Made by a program: the position numbers and the translations under genes
Notes under the pieces: model-generated
Databases searched by the model: none
Seen by the model: the letters and a program-made list of their open reading frames with translations, nothing else
What the model was told of the DNA's origin: nothing
In this document: piece by piece, positions 1-11,180 of the stretch
Position numbering within the stretch: position 1 is the stretch's first letter
Layout of the letters: every line of letters begins with the position of its first letter
Source of the DNA: Papaver somniferum
Lineage: Eukaryota; Streptophyta; Magnoliopsida; Ranunculales; Papaveraceae
Direction of reading: 5' to 3'
Assembly (NCBI RefSeq): GCF_003573695.1
Contig: NC_039362.1
Location: 12,503,402 to 12,567,401 of the forward strand
Length of the DNA stretch: 64,000 bases

Positions 1-338
1 AAAAAAAAAAGAAGAAAAGGATTAATTTCCTTTTACACCTAATTTTATTTCCAAAACATAATTCCATAAGGATTTCCCTTTTAGGCCCGACCCGTGAATC
101 CTAAACCAACCAAGGTTCCACCATCGAACCAGCAGTTCTACATGGTTTTATGTTCGTTGGATGATGCTCTATTATGCCACAAAAGTTTCCGCTCGAACCA
201 TGGTTTGCTCATTCAGTCTAAATCCGGTAATATCTTATCTTATGACTAAGTTCAATTACTTATTTTTATACCTGGAAAGTCACCATTAAATGCTGAATGA
301 GGAACATGACTGTTCCTCACTAAGCAGGGGACTTAATT
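1..338. other. Flank left of the family-A LTR
   Basis: No gene, tRNA or clear element end is visible. The stretch is AT-rich and ends in a weak purine run (GCAGGGG) just before the family-A LTR. That run could be a decayed polypurine tract, which would make the following LTR a 3' LTR, but this is only a guess. Confidence 0.3.
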
Positions 339-383
339 TAGATGGTGGATTTTCGACAAAGGGTAGAATTGTAAAACTATACT

Positions 384-690
384 CCAGATTCGACAACCAG
401 ATGAGTATTGAGACTCATGTCTCTCATTAAAGCATGAAAGCTCATGTCATAAATCTCTGACTGAGAAGGTTGTCTCTCAGAGTACATGTAAATGTGTAGT
501 CTCTCAGCTGAGGCCACGTCACATCTCATGAATACTGAGCAATTTTAGTAATTACTCCGGATCCGGCAATCGGATGAGTATCGAGACTCATGTCTCTGTG
601 CATGAAAGCTCATGCCACCTTTGATGGAGAAAGTCTCTCAGAGAAGATGAAGATGTGCAGTCTCTCAGTTGAGGCCACGACACATCTCAT
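384..690. repeat. Tandem pair of about 173-bp units in LTR A
   Basis: Two related units begin near 384 and 557. Each carries GATGAGTAT.GAGACTCATG, a 'gaaagctcatg' segment, a 'gtctctcag' segment and 'gaggccacg.cacatctcat'. They are clearly diverged from each other. Confidence 0.65.
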
Positions 691-898
691 ACTGTATAGA
701 ATTGAAATATTGGGCGGCTCCTAGACAGCATGTCTGCTAGTATAGAGCGACAACGTCTTCCGGATGTAACCAGATTTTCCCCCACTATGCAAGAGGAATA
801 TGACACTACAGCAAGTTCATATTGCTCAACCCTCAGATAATTAATGCTCCTAGACAGGAAGCCCTTCTAGTATAGAGCCAGCAATGAATTATCTTAAA

Positions 899-1005
899 TC
901 GTCTGAATATCCAGCAATATTCTACGAGCCATCGTCTGAATATCCAGTAATATTCTACGAGTCGTCAATTAATCGCCTGGATATTCAGCAATATTCTACG
1001 ATTCC
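899..1005. repeat. Three short tandem units in LTR A
   Basis: Three copies of a unit containing CTGAATATCCAGCAATATTC or a close variant, spaced about 35-40 bases apart. Confidence 0.7.
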
Positions 1006-1241
1006 TCGTTATATTTCGTTACTTCAATCTATGGTTCTTCCCAGCAGAATTCCATAGGTTAGCAATAAATATTCAACGGAACATGCATCTGAGCATCGAA
1101 TAAGCCCTGACAAAAATGGTGCAAGTGTGATTAGCAGATAATGCACAGACCAGCATTTTGAATGCACGAAAGAGCATTTCAAAAATACGAACGAACGAGG
1201 AACCTATGCAAAATAGGAAGGGAAAATAATAATAATAAAAT

Positions 1242-2500
1242 ATTAAACAAAAGCGCCAGGGGACTAGGCTCACCAGCCGGCCAGTCATGCTGTGACTAGT
1301 CCCGCGCCCAGTTTTATATTTTACCATATTTTTACTATTTTCACGATCTCATGAAAATCCCCTCGTTCGAGCAAATTTCCTTTATTTCAAAGAAATTATC
1401 TAAATCACATGATTTTATCAAAAAATAATAAAATTAGGGAAAGGTGTCGCGGGACCGAGCACCAACCGGTCATGTCTTGGCCATGGCCGGTCCCACACCT
1501 CACGTCTCCATTATTTTATTACTTCTCTCAAATTATGAAAATTCCTTGATTTTATGAATTTTCACTAAAATCATGAAAATTACCTAATTTCATGTATTTT
1601 TATCTAAATCACATGATTTTATCAAAGAATAATAAAATTAGGGAAAGGTGTCGCGGGACCGCCGGCCGGCAGGTCATGCCTTGGCTGTGGCCGGTCCCAC
1701 ACCTCACGTCCCATTATTTTATTATTCCTTCTCAAATTATGAAAATTCCTTGATTTTATGAATTTTCCCTAAAATTACCTAATTTCATGTATTTTCTCTA
1801 AAATCATGGAAAATATTAAAAAATTAGGAAAACTTGTGGGACCGGGATCTAGCCGGCCGGCCATGCCCTAGCCGGTCCCACACACCTATTATTTTATTAT
1901 TGTTTGGTGTTTGGTTTCCTGATTTCATGAAAACTCCCTGATTTCAACAAAATATCTTGGTTTTCAACAAATCCCTTTGATTTTATGAAAAATTATCTAA
2001 AATCATCAAAATAACATGAAATTGGGAAGACTGCCTTGGGGCCCGCGCCCATTGGCCGGCCAGCCATGCCACGACCGTTGCCGGTCCCACACTCCCATTC
2101 CCTATTTTATATTTTAATTTATGTCTCTCATCTCATGGAAGTTCCCTAATTTCGCCAAACTCTCCAGTTTCATGGAATTTCCCTTCAATCAGAGAAAAAT
2201 ACATAAAATCACATAAAACTGGGAAAAGCATGTGGGACCGCGTGTCAGCCGGCCGGCCATGCCCTAGTCGTGGCCGGTCCCACACCTTGTGATTCCTTGT
2301 TTATTTATTATTTTCATCATCTCATGTATTTTTGCCGGTTTCAGCAAAACCATGGATTTTGCATATTTTTTCCAAATGTTGCTCAAACATGCATCCGAAA
2401 ATATCAAAATTCTCAGGACTGAAGCACGGACACTATGGTGACACAGGCACATCCCCTTGACCGACCAAGGGTGACCCTGAGGCTTACAAACAGCTGGTCC
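1242..2500. repeat. Array of about 195-bp units in LTR A
   Basis: The landmark GGCCGGTCCCACAC recurs at about 1485, 1689, 1870, 2079 and 2271, with a degenerate copy near 1297 and a further one near 2490. Spacing is about 180-215 bases. Each unit pairs a GC-rich core (CCGGCCGGCCATGCC, GGGACCG) with an AT-rich half containing variants of CTCATGAAAATTCC. The second family-A locus (34690-35000) has only about two such units, so copy number differs between LTR copies. Confidence 0.8.
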
Positions 2501-3573
2501 CGCATGTTTTAATGATTTTAACCTAATTTGCTCAGTTGCTCATATTAGGTTCGAACTCTTTCCAAACAATTGGAAGTTCGCTCAAAAGACCATCTACTGG
2601 TCCCACGACCATCAAGAGCCGGTCTCATGACCTCTTGGTCGGCCCCTCACATTTTCTACATCAGGTTTTATGATTTGTTGCTCACACGAGCATTATTTCA
2701 GTACATGATTAAACCAGCATTTAATCATTCTTTCACCAACTGGTCCTCAAGAGACTTTGGTATTTTTTGCTCATTCGAGCATCTTGGCGTTATATGGTGA
2801 ACCCGTCATCCCATGTAGACGGTCCCGTGTTGATTTGCAATAAATCATCATTTCGGTAAAATTAGGGTTTTGAATCCAGAGCTCCGCAGAAACGTGATTC
2901 TGTGCAGATTTGAACACTCTGATAATTTTATGTTGATTCCATGATTGATATTCATATTTATTTTGCTCGACCCAGCAGTCAGTAACTTAAACTGATATTT
3001 TATTTGGTCCAGCTACCAACAATTCATCAAAAGAACAATATTTGCTCGAACTAGCAATATTCGCTCGAACCGGCAATATTTATTCAATTAACAATATTCG
3101 CTCATACTAGCAATATTTTCTCAAATCAAAGAATATTGGTTCAACTACCAATATTCAACAATTTAGCAACACAGTTTTGCTCGTCTTAGGTTATAATGAT
3201 ACCTCGTCTCAGCAGACGCATTAAATTCATGAGTTTAGAAACATTTGCTAATCATGTTCAACTCAGCGCTACATGGACTCATCGTTCCATAAAGTCAGCA
3301 ACTGACTCCACAATCACGAGATTTCAATCGTGTGACATGGGGGGATATTAACTAGGGTTTTGGTCTGGCGGTCTACGGCACGTGTGTTCACCCAAGACGA
3401 GAATGTGAGAAAGTCGTGCAATCAGTTGGAAGAGTCAGAAAAGTAGTGGGTGGAAAGTTAACCAAGTCTCCGCACGATTAGTAATTGGTTTTAACACGAT
3501 TTTCCCATTTCCCACTCTCTGATTCCAGCAACTATCACACTTCATGGGATCATGGTGTTTTCAACTCCGGCAT

Positions 3574-3581
3574 TATAAAAT
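3574..3581 (+). promoter_or_regulatory. Probable TATA box of LTR A
   Basis: TATAAAAT lies about 450 bases before the LTR end and is followed by a purine-rich probable start region and an A/C-rich R-U5-like stretch. Position and sequence fit an LTR promoter. No experimental support is available here. Confidence 0.45.
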
Positions 3582-3905
3582 GTCCCTGAATCCTGATTGA
3601 AAAGACAGAGGTTTTTCGAACAATCGAACAACATTCTCCAAAATGAGCAATTTCTCATCAAAGTTCATACAATCTTTCGTCTACATGAACTCACAAAAAT
3701 TAATCTCAATTGAGCAAAATTCAATCATTCAGAACATTTTCACGCTGAATTCACAACACACCTACAATCTCAGATCACCATTGATCTCACGCATTTCTCA
3801 GCTTCCCTCCTACATATCAACCCATCCTCTCTTGTGACCGAATTGACTCTGGAACGGCCATTTTTCTTGGTTTAGGTCGGGGTCTTACGTATTGATCTCT
3901 CGAAC

Positions 3906-4355
3906 TTAAAGCACTCCCTTCTTGCAGTGCATCTGTATGAGGTTCAACATTTCGCTCGGTTCAAGGAGGCTCCACAAGGTCGACTCTTCAATTCCGCAAA
4001 AACCAGCAAATCGTTTTTCCCCACCCACAGAAGGATTTGGAGGTTCCACCATCTCTTCTCCTAAAATCCTCGTCACGTGTACGAAGCAAGTGAACAAGCA
4101 ATCGATTGCCCTTTTCATCCGGTCCACGTTTCTTGACAAGTCTTCTTGTCTTCGTGCCAATTCAGCCAAGCTTGGGATTTCTCCATCCATCGGTTCAACG
4201 GAGATAAATGGAGTTGTAAAATATGATAATTCATTGTAACCAGAACTGTTCGAAGGAGTGTGAGAGACGTTACCATTCGAGAGATTCTGGTTGGGATCTG
4301 GAGCTGTTGAGTCATTCCTAAGACCGACCATCCTTGTGAAATCGTGAGATTGCAA
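3906..4355 (-). pseudogene. Start of family-A gag, read into antisense LTR
   Basis: A 149-codon open frame begins 14 bases after the primer-site-like sequence on the minus strand, where gag of an LTR element belongs. Only about the first 108 codons (4355 down to about 4030) look like internal element sequence. They are Ser/Asn/Pro-rich (TAPDPNQNLSNGN) and then contain a possible coiled segment (SLAELARRQEDLSRNVDRMK). The remaining codons are simply the antisense of LTR A. No capsid domain or zinc knuckle is present, so this is a truncated gag N-terminus or leader ORF. The assignment to gag is positional. Confidence 0.4.
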
Positions 4356-4368
4356 CCGAGAGATTAAT

Positions 4369-4387
4369 CTCCCACTGTGGTCGCCAA
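4369..4387 (-). other. Primer binding site, family A, minus strand
   Basis: On the minus strand the LTR ends ...CCCCATTCACA and is followed two bases later by TTGGCGACCACAGTGGGAG. This resembles the TTTGGCGACTCTGCTGGGGA primer sites of plant Tat-lineage elements. A related block, GACCACGGTGAGAGG, precedes the minus-strand ORF at 44153. Confidence 0.55.
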
Positions 4388-4389
4388 TC

Positions 4390-4561
4390 TGTGAATGGGG
4401 AAAAACGATTTTATGGTTTTTACGGAATTGAAGAGTCGACCGTGTGGAGACTCCTTGAACCGAGCGAAATGTTGAACCTCACACAGATGCACTGCAAGAA
4501 GGGAGTGCTTTAAGTTCGAGAGATCAATCTGTAAGACCCCAGCCTAAACCAAGAACAATGG
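4390..4561 (-). repeat. 3' end of an LTR A, minus strand, cut by gap
   Basis: Reverse complement of 3850-4029. It ends in CA next to the primer site, so it would be the end of the 5' LTR of a minus-strand family-A element. Its remainder is missing in the N run. Confidence 0.7.
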
Positions 4562-4661
4562 NNNNNNNNNNNNNNNNNNNNNNNNNNNNNNNNNNNNNNN
4601 NNNNNNNNNNNNNNNNNNNNNNNNNNNNNNNNNNNNNNNNNNNNNNNNNNNNNNNNNNNNN
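4562..4661. other. Assembly gap of exactly 100 N
   Basis: Exactly one hundred Ns, the usual placeholder for a gap of unknown size. Left of it is the inverted LTR A arm and right of it is a minus-strand LINE, so the true join is unknown. Confidence 0.99.
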
Positions 4662-5752
4662 CTACCATAGTGTTGTCATTAATCTGCCTCCCTGGGATGA
4701 AAGCAGATCGATAAGGAGATATTATCTTGCTCAGAAATGGTTCATTCTCTGAGCTAAGATTTTTGATATTAGCTTGTAAGTTGTGTTTCAGAGATAGATG
4801 GGTCTGAAGTCCCATGGTGAGGATGGTAACTGGACTTTAGGTTTTTAGAGAGATAAAAGTTGAGTTCATTTCCTTAAGCATATAACCTGTTTCAAAAAAA
4901 AAAATTGGACCAATTTTATGAGGTCCTCACCATCCCAATTGTCTTGGAAAAAGTTTGGTGGGAAGCCATTTGGCCCTGGAGCTTTGTTTCCTTCCATTTT
5001 AAACAGAGTGTTCTTAACTTCAGCAACTGAAGGTAGCTCTAGCAGAATCGTATTATCTCTTGTGGAGATAGTTTGTGGGATGAGATTCAAAAATTCCATG
5101 TTCATTTATGGTTCAGTTGTGGTTGCTATACTCTTAATATGATTAGTGAGACAGCTAGAGATGGAAGTTCTTTCACTTAGCCAGTTACCATTAGTATCTT
5201 TCAAAGTATCAATTTTGTTTCTCTTATAGCTTATTCTAGCAACATTATGAAAGAAAAACGTATTTCTGTCTCCTAAATTTATTACATTATTTCTGCCCTT
5301 AGTTTTCCAATACTTTTCCTCTATACCTTGCCACATGTGTAGAGAGTGTTCCAGTCTCTGTATAGTGGTATGGCATATGTTGGTGTTATTAGCCAAATTG
5401 TCAATTTCATTCTTGAGTTTTTCTATATTATGTTGTATTTTCTCAAAGATGTTTTTATTCCATCTATATAGAAAAGATTTTACATTTTTGAGGTTTGTAG
5501 CAAAGGAGTAACTTGCAGAGCCTTGTTGGTTTGTTTTCCAAGATTCACCAATGACTCCTTTGCAGTAAGGATGTTCCATCCGTCCCCCAAAGCATTTAAA
5601 GGGATAAGCTTCATCCCTCCAATTAGGATTTGTATCTAGGAAAATGGGACCATGATCAGAGCCCCTAGCAATGATATGTTGGACTGTAGATTTCGGAAAG
5701 AGTTCTATGTATTTGTAATTACTTAAGGCTGCTTCAAGTCTTTCTTCAACAG
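4662..5752 (-). pseudogene. L1-type LINE ORF2 fragment (endonuclease end to RT start)
   Basis: Read on the minus strand, the segment holds the end of an AP-type endonuclease (RGSDHGPIFL), the linker between endonuclease and RT, and the first RT blocks (GNKAPGPNGFPPNFFQ, then FLSKIISPYRSAFIPGRQIN). This is the order of a plant L1-clade ORF2. Lesions seen: an in-frame TAA at 5106-5108, a frameshift at an A/T homopolymer near 4895-4905, and loss of everything beyond the finger/palm start at the gap. The YADD block, RNase H and the 5' half of the endonuclease are absent. It encodes no working protein. Relation to the second LINE (8879-13083) is at clade level only, as the two are well diverged. 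Confidence 0.85.
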
Positions 5753-6374
5753 GTTAATAACACAAAACGACGTCGTACTCTTCAACATCTTTTCACACTC
5801 TGTTCATAGATGGGTTTGATTTCCAACATTTGATTTTGAGTTTAACTTTGTATTTCTAATATAATATGACGCGTGTCATAAGGGTCCGGGATAACGTTGG
5901 TGTTACTGTAAATTTGCAAGTTATTAAATCATACGAAAGGGTAATGTTCACTTCTTCCGTTTTTGGTAATAAAGTTTTTTTTTTCTTACATGATTTCTTA
6001 AACGCTCTTTTTAACACGTGACGAGGAACAATCGTTCTCATACACATTTATCTTTTCTACTTGATACTGGTTGTTAATACATTTTTTGGTGCTTGCCCTT
6101 TTACACATCATTTTATTTCCCTAGGTTACACTCTTTATATGACTTATTTTCACTGTTGCTCAGAGATGATATTCATACGAACATGTTACACTAAAATAGT
6201 CTTGTAACCTGTATCGTAAATTAAGATAGCACGTAATTAATTCAATGTTTGTTGAAGCTTAACAACACAAATTAAAAATGCAATTCAGTTTTCAATCTTT
6301 AAATGATAATCAACAATACCTAGCTGAAATTAGTTTTAAAGAATACTAGATTTGTACCTGTGTTGCATACCGGG

Positions 6375-6490
6375 CATTTTTTTCTTTTAACTTGGTGTGT
6401 CGCGGGGCTTCGCTCCGCTTTGTGACGAATGCATTTTCGATTTGGTGTGTGAGGGACTTCGCTCCGCCACGTGGCGATGTATTTTTGATT
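6375..6490. repeat. Short GC-rich tandem repeat (CTTCGCTCCGC units)
   Basis: Two units of about 49 bases carry CTTCGCTCCGC at 6408-6418 and 6457-6467, each beside a variant of GCATTTTTGATTTGGTG. A third partial unit follows. Diverged units recur at 7567-7670. The stretch just upstream (ACTAGATTTGTACCTGTG) resembles ends seen in plant Helitron-like repeats, but this was not confirmed. Confidence 0.5.
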
Positions 6491-7566
6491 TGGTGCTTGG
6501 AGCGATTACATTAAATAGGTGGAGAAAAGATAGGAAACATCTGCAGATTTTATTAAAATTTTCCATTTTACTTTCGGATATATTTATTTTTTCCTTTTAT
6601 TTTCGCGTAAAATATATGTGAAATATGTGGGTTTTTTTCTTGTATGTATTAATTTGGAAAAAAAAGTCCTAATATTGTAGGTATTCGACTTCCAAATCGA
6701 ATTTGGACGTCCATAAAATTCCAAATACGTTAATTTAAGAAAAAATTAAACCAATTATACGTTGCTAAGTGTTCTTACCAAAACGCTCGTTTCATAAAAC
6801 TCAAAAAAACCTATTTCGGCCAATAGGAAGCGAAAGTTTCCTCACCGTTCAACGTGGAAACTTTATTTGCCTGGGCTTTAAGTGTTTAGGTAAGCATACA
6901 CTGAAGAAAAAGAAAAAATAGGTCACTGAAATCGACGAAGAGTACCAAAACTTGTAGATAATAAAAAAGAAAAAAGTCACGTTGCTTAAACATATCAAAA
7001 TATTACAAACCAGAAAAACACATACACTTAGGACTCGATTTGTCAACTTCCAATTAAACTGCAGGTTGAGATATTGATCCAAAAGAAATATAAGGTTAAA
7101 ATACATTAAAGACACTAAACCAATATCCAGATACAGTTAATAATTTGGGTTCAATATTTCTATAATTTGCTTAATACACCCTAGACCACTGAATTAACTT
7201 ACACTAAATATGAATCAAACCCGTGCTACGAATGTTTCTTCAAATTTTAGTTGCATTCTTGTTGAGGTCTTATTTGCAAGACTCATTCTATCTTACGGCA
7301 GAAAGTTTCCATTTGATCAATAATAATTGCATCCCCTAACCAAATCTTATATGTATTTGAGCAATATGCACATGTAAATAGTTTAGTTGATAGTACTAGT
7401 AGAGTAGCCTAAGATTAGCAGTGCAGTAGTATATGAATTTATGATCCAAATAATTTGTGAAAACTTGAATAGCAAAGCAATAACTAAAGTTGTATGAACT
7501 TAAGTTTTTTTTTTAATTATTGTATAACCTAATAATGTTATCATATTGATGATCGTCCTTGTTATG

Positions 7567-7670
7567 CATTTTTTTGTTTGATGTCGTTGGGCTTCAGCCA
7601 GTCCCATCACAATGCATTTTTGATTTGGTGTTTTCGTGCGGCTTCACCTTACTCCGTCGTGATGCTTTAA
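7567..7670. repeat. Second patch of the GC-rich repeat
   Basis: Contains GCATTTTTGATTTGGTG and GCGGCTTCACCTTACTCCG, diverged forms of the units at 6375-6490. The two patches lie 1.1 kb apart in the same orientation. Confidence 0.4.
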
Positions 7671-8878
7671 AACTTGATTGCAGACTCCATACCTCTAAAA
7701 CACCTTGTATAAAGTTTAAACACTCTAGCTGAGATTTTTTTAAGCTGAGATTACTTTCTCTAAGTCTAGCTGAGATTATTTTCTTTAAAACACAAAGCAT
7801 ATTCCATGACGCATTAATCGTTATAGAAGAGAAATGTACAGAGGCAAGAATTACATGTAATAGCCAAATAAAAAAAATTGAGTCCAACAACTAAGAATTG
7901 CATCATAATTAGGAGTGAGTCAGAATCTGGTGGTACCCGTTACAAAATAGGGTGCATTATGGAACTAATATGTATATGATGGGAAGCATATGATGAACGA
8001 AAATCAAATTCATATCAAAGAAAATAATTTAAATTGAAATCTAATACAACTTAAAAACAATAAAAGAGAATATAATTCGCAAAGACTAACCTTATAATTA
8101 ATAATCAATTTCATGTGTCGTTACGATATTAATTAGTCAAAGTCCTAGAGTATACATGGTGAAGGCGTGTGCATTAAGATTGAAACAGCTATGTTGTTGT
8201 GTGGTTGCTAAACTGACCCGCTAATGTAGAAATGGAACTGATCCTCGCAATTTCGATTCTCTTGACCCATATCCTTCCAAAGTGCAAATGAGGAATAAAA
8301 TCAAATACACCTAAGTATATCTAAGTGTGTATAGACATTATTAGTTACTTATAATCAGCCGAAATGGCATCCAGGATATCAAATTGGCAGCTAAGCCATA
8401 ACTCCACGTATATTTTTTTACATTTTCATGATGAGCAGGATATCCTTGGAAATTAAATAAAGTGTCAGGGAAAACTTTTAGAAGAAGAAGTTGTTTATTT
8501 TGTTTTGCCGGGAGGTGTTCCCTTTGTGTCTTTATCCATCATCTTTTGCTTGTTTAGTATACTTTTATAGATTCTCTAACTTTCTCAAATCTCGTTTTCG
8601 GCGCAAGTAAGGCACTCCAACATACCAAATTTCTTATCCGATCTAGATTACATTTTCCATCACAACTTTGATCTTCAGCCTTATTAGTATTTCTGTTAAC
8701 TAAGTTTTTTTAGGTTGAGATTAATTCCCTCAAATTCAACCAACACAACCTTCCCTAATCACACAATATTACAACATTTTAATTACCATCAAACAATTAA
8801 CTTTCCTTCTGCGTCCACTTACACCAATTACTATCCAAATTCATCCACCAATTCACATACCACTCTAACCAACGGAAT

Positions 8879-9570
8879 ATGACTATTCTCGTTTGGAACT
8901 GTCAAGTTATAAACCAATCAACAACAATTCAACATCTTCGCCGACTTATCTCGGTGTAAAAACCAACTATTTTATTCATTTTGGAAACATTCTCCAATGA
9001 TATCCAAATATTGCGCATCACACAAACACTAGAATTTCAGAATCACTGCTCCGTTGCTTAAGTAGGTAGAAGGGGGGGCTTATGCTTATTGTGGAAAAAC
9101 GAGTTCAATTTCCAAATCATTTTGAAGTCCCAGAACTACATTCATGCACTTTTCACACCTCCCTCTCCATCCCAACCTTGGATTTGCACAGGTATATATT
9201 CCCCTCCACACCCAGACCCAAAGAAATATTTTTGGGAAGACTTCCCAACAATATTTCCCAGCACTTCAACACCTTGGTTACTCTTGGGAGACTTCAATGA
9301 AGTGATGAACCAATCATAGAAAAAAGGTGGAAGGTCAGTCACTTATGCAAAAACACAGCCTTTTCTCAATTTAATGGATCAGGTGAGATACATCGATCTT
9401 GGTTCCATAGGGGACCCATTCACATGGAAAAACAATAAACAAGGACAAGACAACATCTAGGAAAGACTTGATCGAGCAACCACAAACAAACACTCGAGAA
9501 CAACCAACCCTCACGCTGGAGTCACTCATATTCCCTGAATAGCATCAGACCATGCTCCTATCCTACTCCA
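8879..9570 (+). pseudogene. LINE endonuclease domain, broken
   Basis: AP-type endonuclease that would nick the target DNA for target-primed reverse transcription. Visible blocks are the N-terminal WNCQ (the Asn of the active site), LLLGDFNE with catalytic Asp and Asn, GDPFTWKNN, RLDRA and the C-terminal SDHAPIL containing the catalytic Asp-His pair. A stop follows about 32 codons after the start (near 8957). Further stops or shifts occur near 9316, 9457 and 9539. All hallmark residues are still readable in short frames, so the copy is old but recognisable. Product identity is certain at family level. No functional protein is possible. Confidence 0.85.
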
Positions 9571-10189
9571 GACAAAAGCTTTAGACTGGCAAGGGAACAA
9601 GAATTACAAATTTGAACACCTATGGCTATCTCATCCTCAGCTTCATTAAGTAGTTAACTCGGCATGAGATAAGCTACATGACTCGGGTCCACCTTTAAAC
9701 CTCTAGTTCAAACTCATATCAACCAGTGAAGCCCTCGGTTAATGGAACAAGATCAACTTTGGCCACCTTCCCACATTGACTAAAAAATTGACCGCGAAAA
9801 TCAAATTATCCCAACATCATTGTGCGATGCAGACTGGTACTTAATTAGAAAATTGAATTCAACAAGAAAATCAACTCCGAATTGAACATTTAAATCTACT
9901 TGATTGCCACACAACTTACTGGCAGCAGAGATCCAGAATCCAATGGATTCAATCGGGAGATCGCTACACCACGTTCTTTCATACCAAGGCTACAATTCAT
10001 GGAACTATAACAACATACAAGAACTCCAGGATCATCAAAACAACTAGATTACAGATAAGGAAGAAATTATTGAGCTCATGATTGGGCACTTCACAGATTA
10101 GTTACAACACCAAATATAGTAATTGATAAAATCATATTTGAAGCAGTATCACCAAGGTTAACCCCTTTGCAGTGTAATATGCTAACATC

Positions 10190-11180
10190 CGAAGTGACCC
10201 CTCAGGATATTAAAGAGGCGTTTTTCTCAATAGGATCAGAAAGTGCACCAGGACTATATGGATATACCAGTAAGTTTTTCAAAGTTTTCTTGGAAATAAT
10301 CCAACCATAGCTTATTTATATGGTTAGAAGTTTCTTTACTTCCCTTAGTATTCACCCTCTCATGAACCATACTAACCTCACATTAATCCCAAAAATTGAC
10401 CACCCCTCAAAACTATCCCGCCATCCCGATTTAGGCAGATATGGCTATGTAATGTCACTTATAAAATCATTCCACAGATACTGGTCAATCGCATAAGACC
10501 ATTACTCCATTTTTTGATAAGCCCATATCAGAGTGCCTTTGTGCCACAAAGATCCATTCACGACAGCATAGCAATTGCAGTCGAACTTTTTTACTACATC
10601 AAAACCTCAAACTGCACTAAAGTTCCCAAAATATCTCTTAATCTAGACATTCAAAAAGCATATGACTCCTTAGACTGGGATTTCATAAACAAGCTTTCAC
10701 CAGGTTGGAGTTCCCATCCACCTTTATGGATTATATTATGTTGTACATATCAACAGTATCCTAGTCAATTAATATCAATACATCCGAATGAGTACATCAC
10801 CCCAACTAGGGGAATACGGCAAGGAGATCCTCTCTCATCCTATATATTTATTATATGCACGGAAATAGTATCCACAAATTTGGGAATTTTCGAAAACCGG
10901 AAAAAGATAGAAGGGCTTTGCATTTCCCAGAAAGCCTGCCAATACTACATCTCATATACGCGGATGACTTATTGATAACGTGTAAAGCAACTCTGGAGGC
11001 ACTAATCACCTCAAACATCTACTACAAGCTTACGGAAATCTGGCGGGTCAACACATCAAAATATACACTCATCCATCATCTTAAGTTAGAACAACACCAA
11101 CTGGATGAACTAAAACAAGCCTTCAATATGGCAACAACATCCCCCCCCCCCCCCCCCTTACCTAGGAGTGCAATTTAAAC
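10190..11180 (+). pseudogene. LINE reverse transcriptase domain, broken
   Basis: RT palm and fingers of an L1-type element. In order: SAPGLYGYTSKFFK near 10240, ISPYQSAFVPQRSIHDSI near 10515-10580, LNLDIQKAYDSLDWDF near 10640 (first catalytic Asp), GIRQGDPLSSYIF near 10810-10855, and the catalytic YADD at 10957-10968 in a different frame. The shift between GIRQGDPLSSYIF and YADD lies at about 10910-10950. The frame carrying YADD runs on to a 17-base C tract at 11141-11157 that has disrupted the expected block around TYLGVQF. Catalytic residues are intact but the frame is not. Confidence 0.88.
11141..11157. repeat. C17 homopolymer inside the LINE
   Basis: Seventeen C in a row within the RT-thumb region, directly before the codons expected to read YLGVQF. 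The shift it causes puts that block out of frame. It is either slippage expansion or an assembly error. Confidence 0.95.

Larger units (their letters stand above)
339..4029 (+). repeat. Very long LTR, family A, plus strand (Tat/Ogre-like)
   Basis: The segment starts near (T)AGATGGTGGATTTTCG and ends ...CCACCCACA. Related starts occur at 33889 (TGATGGTGGATTTTTG, plus) and near 45857 (minus), which is how the boundary was set. The end is supported by the inverted copy of its last 170 bases at 4390-4561, which closes with a proper CA in front of a primer-site-like sequence. About 3.7 kb is long for an LTR but within the range of Tat/Ogre elements. It contains several tandem arrays and a TATA box at 3574. 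Assignment to Tat/Ogre rests on LTR length and the TTGGCGACCACAGTGGGA primer-site style, so it is inference. Confidence 0.6.
3850..4561. repeat. Inverted repeat of the LTR-A end
   Basis: Arms of about 165-170 bases at 3850-4021 and 4396-4561 are reverse complements with roughly a dozen mismatches by eye (about 93% identity). Both contain GCACTGCAAGAAGGGAGTGC and CGAGCGAAATGTTGAACCTC. They flank about 370 bases holding the inverted gag start and primer site. The right arm stops at the assembly gap, so the match may continue inside it. Confidence 0.9.
5753..8878. other. Non-coding AT-rich stretch
   Basis: No coding region can be supported. Open frames here are short, AT-driven and lack recognisable motifs. 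A short palindrome (ACGACGTCGT) sits just after the LINE end at about 5769. Two patches of a GC-rich repeat occur near 6375-6490 and 7567-7670 and may mark an old DNA transposon or Helitron-like element. The last 200 bases are probably the 5' leader of the following LINE. Confidence 0.5.

Noticed and set aside
3643..3837. 64-codon plus-strand frame
   Set aside because: Sits just downstream of the LTR-A TATA box, in the part expected to be R-U5. No similarity to a protein and no conservation could be shown.
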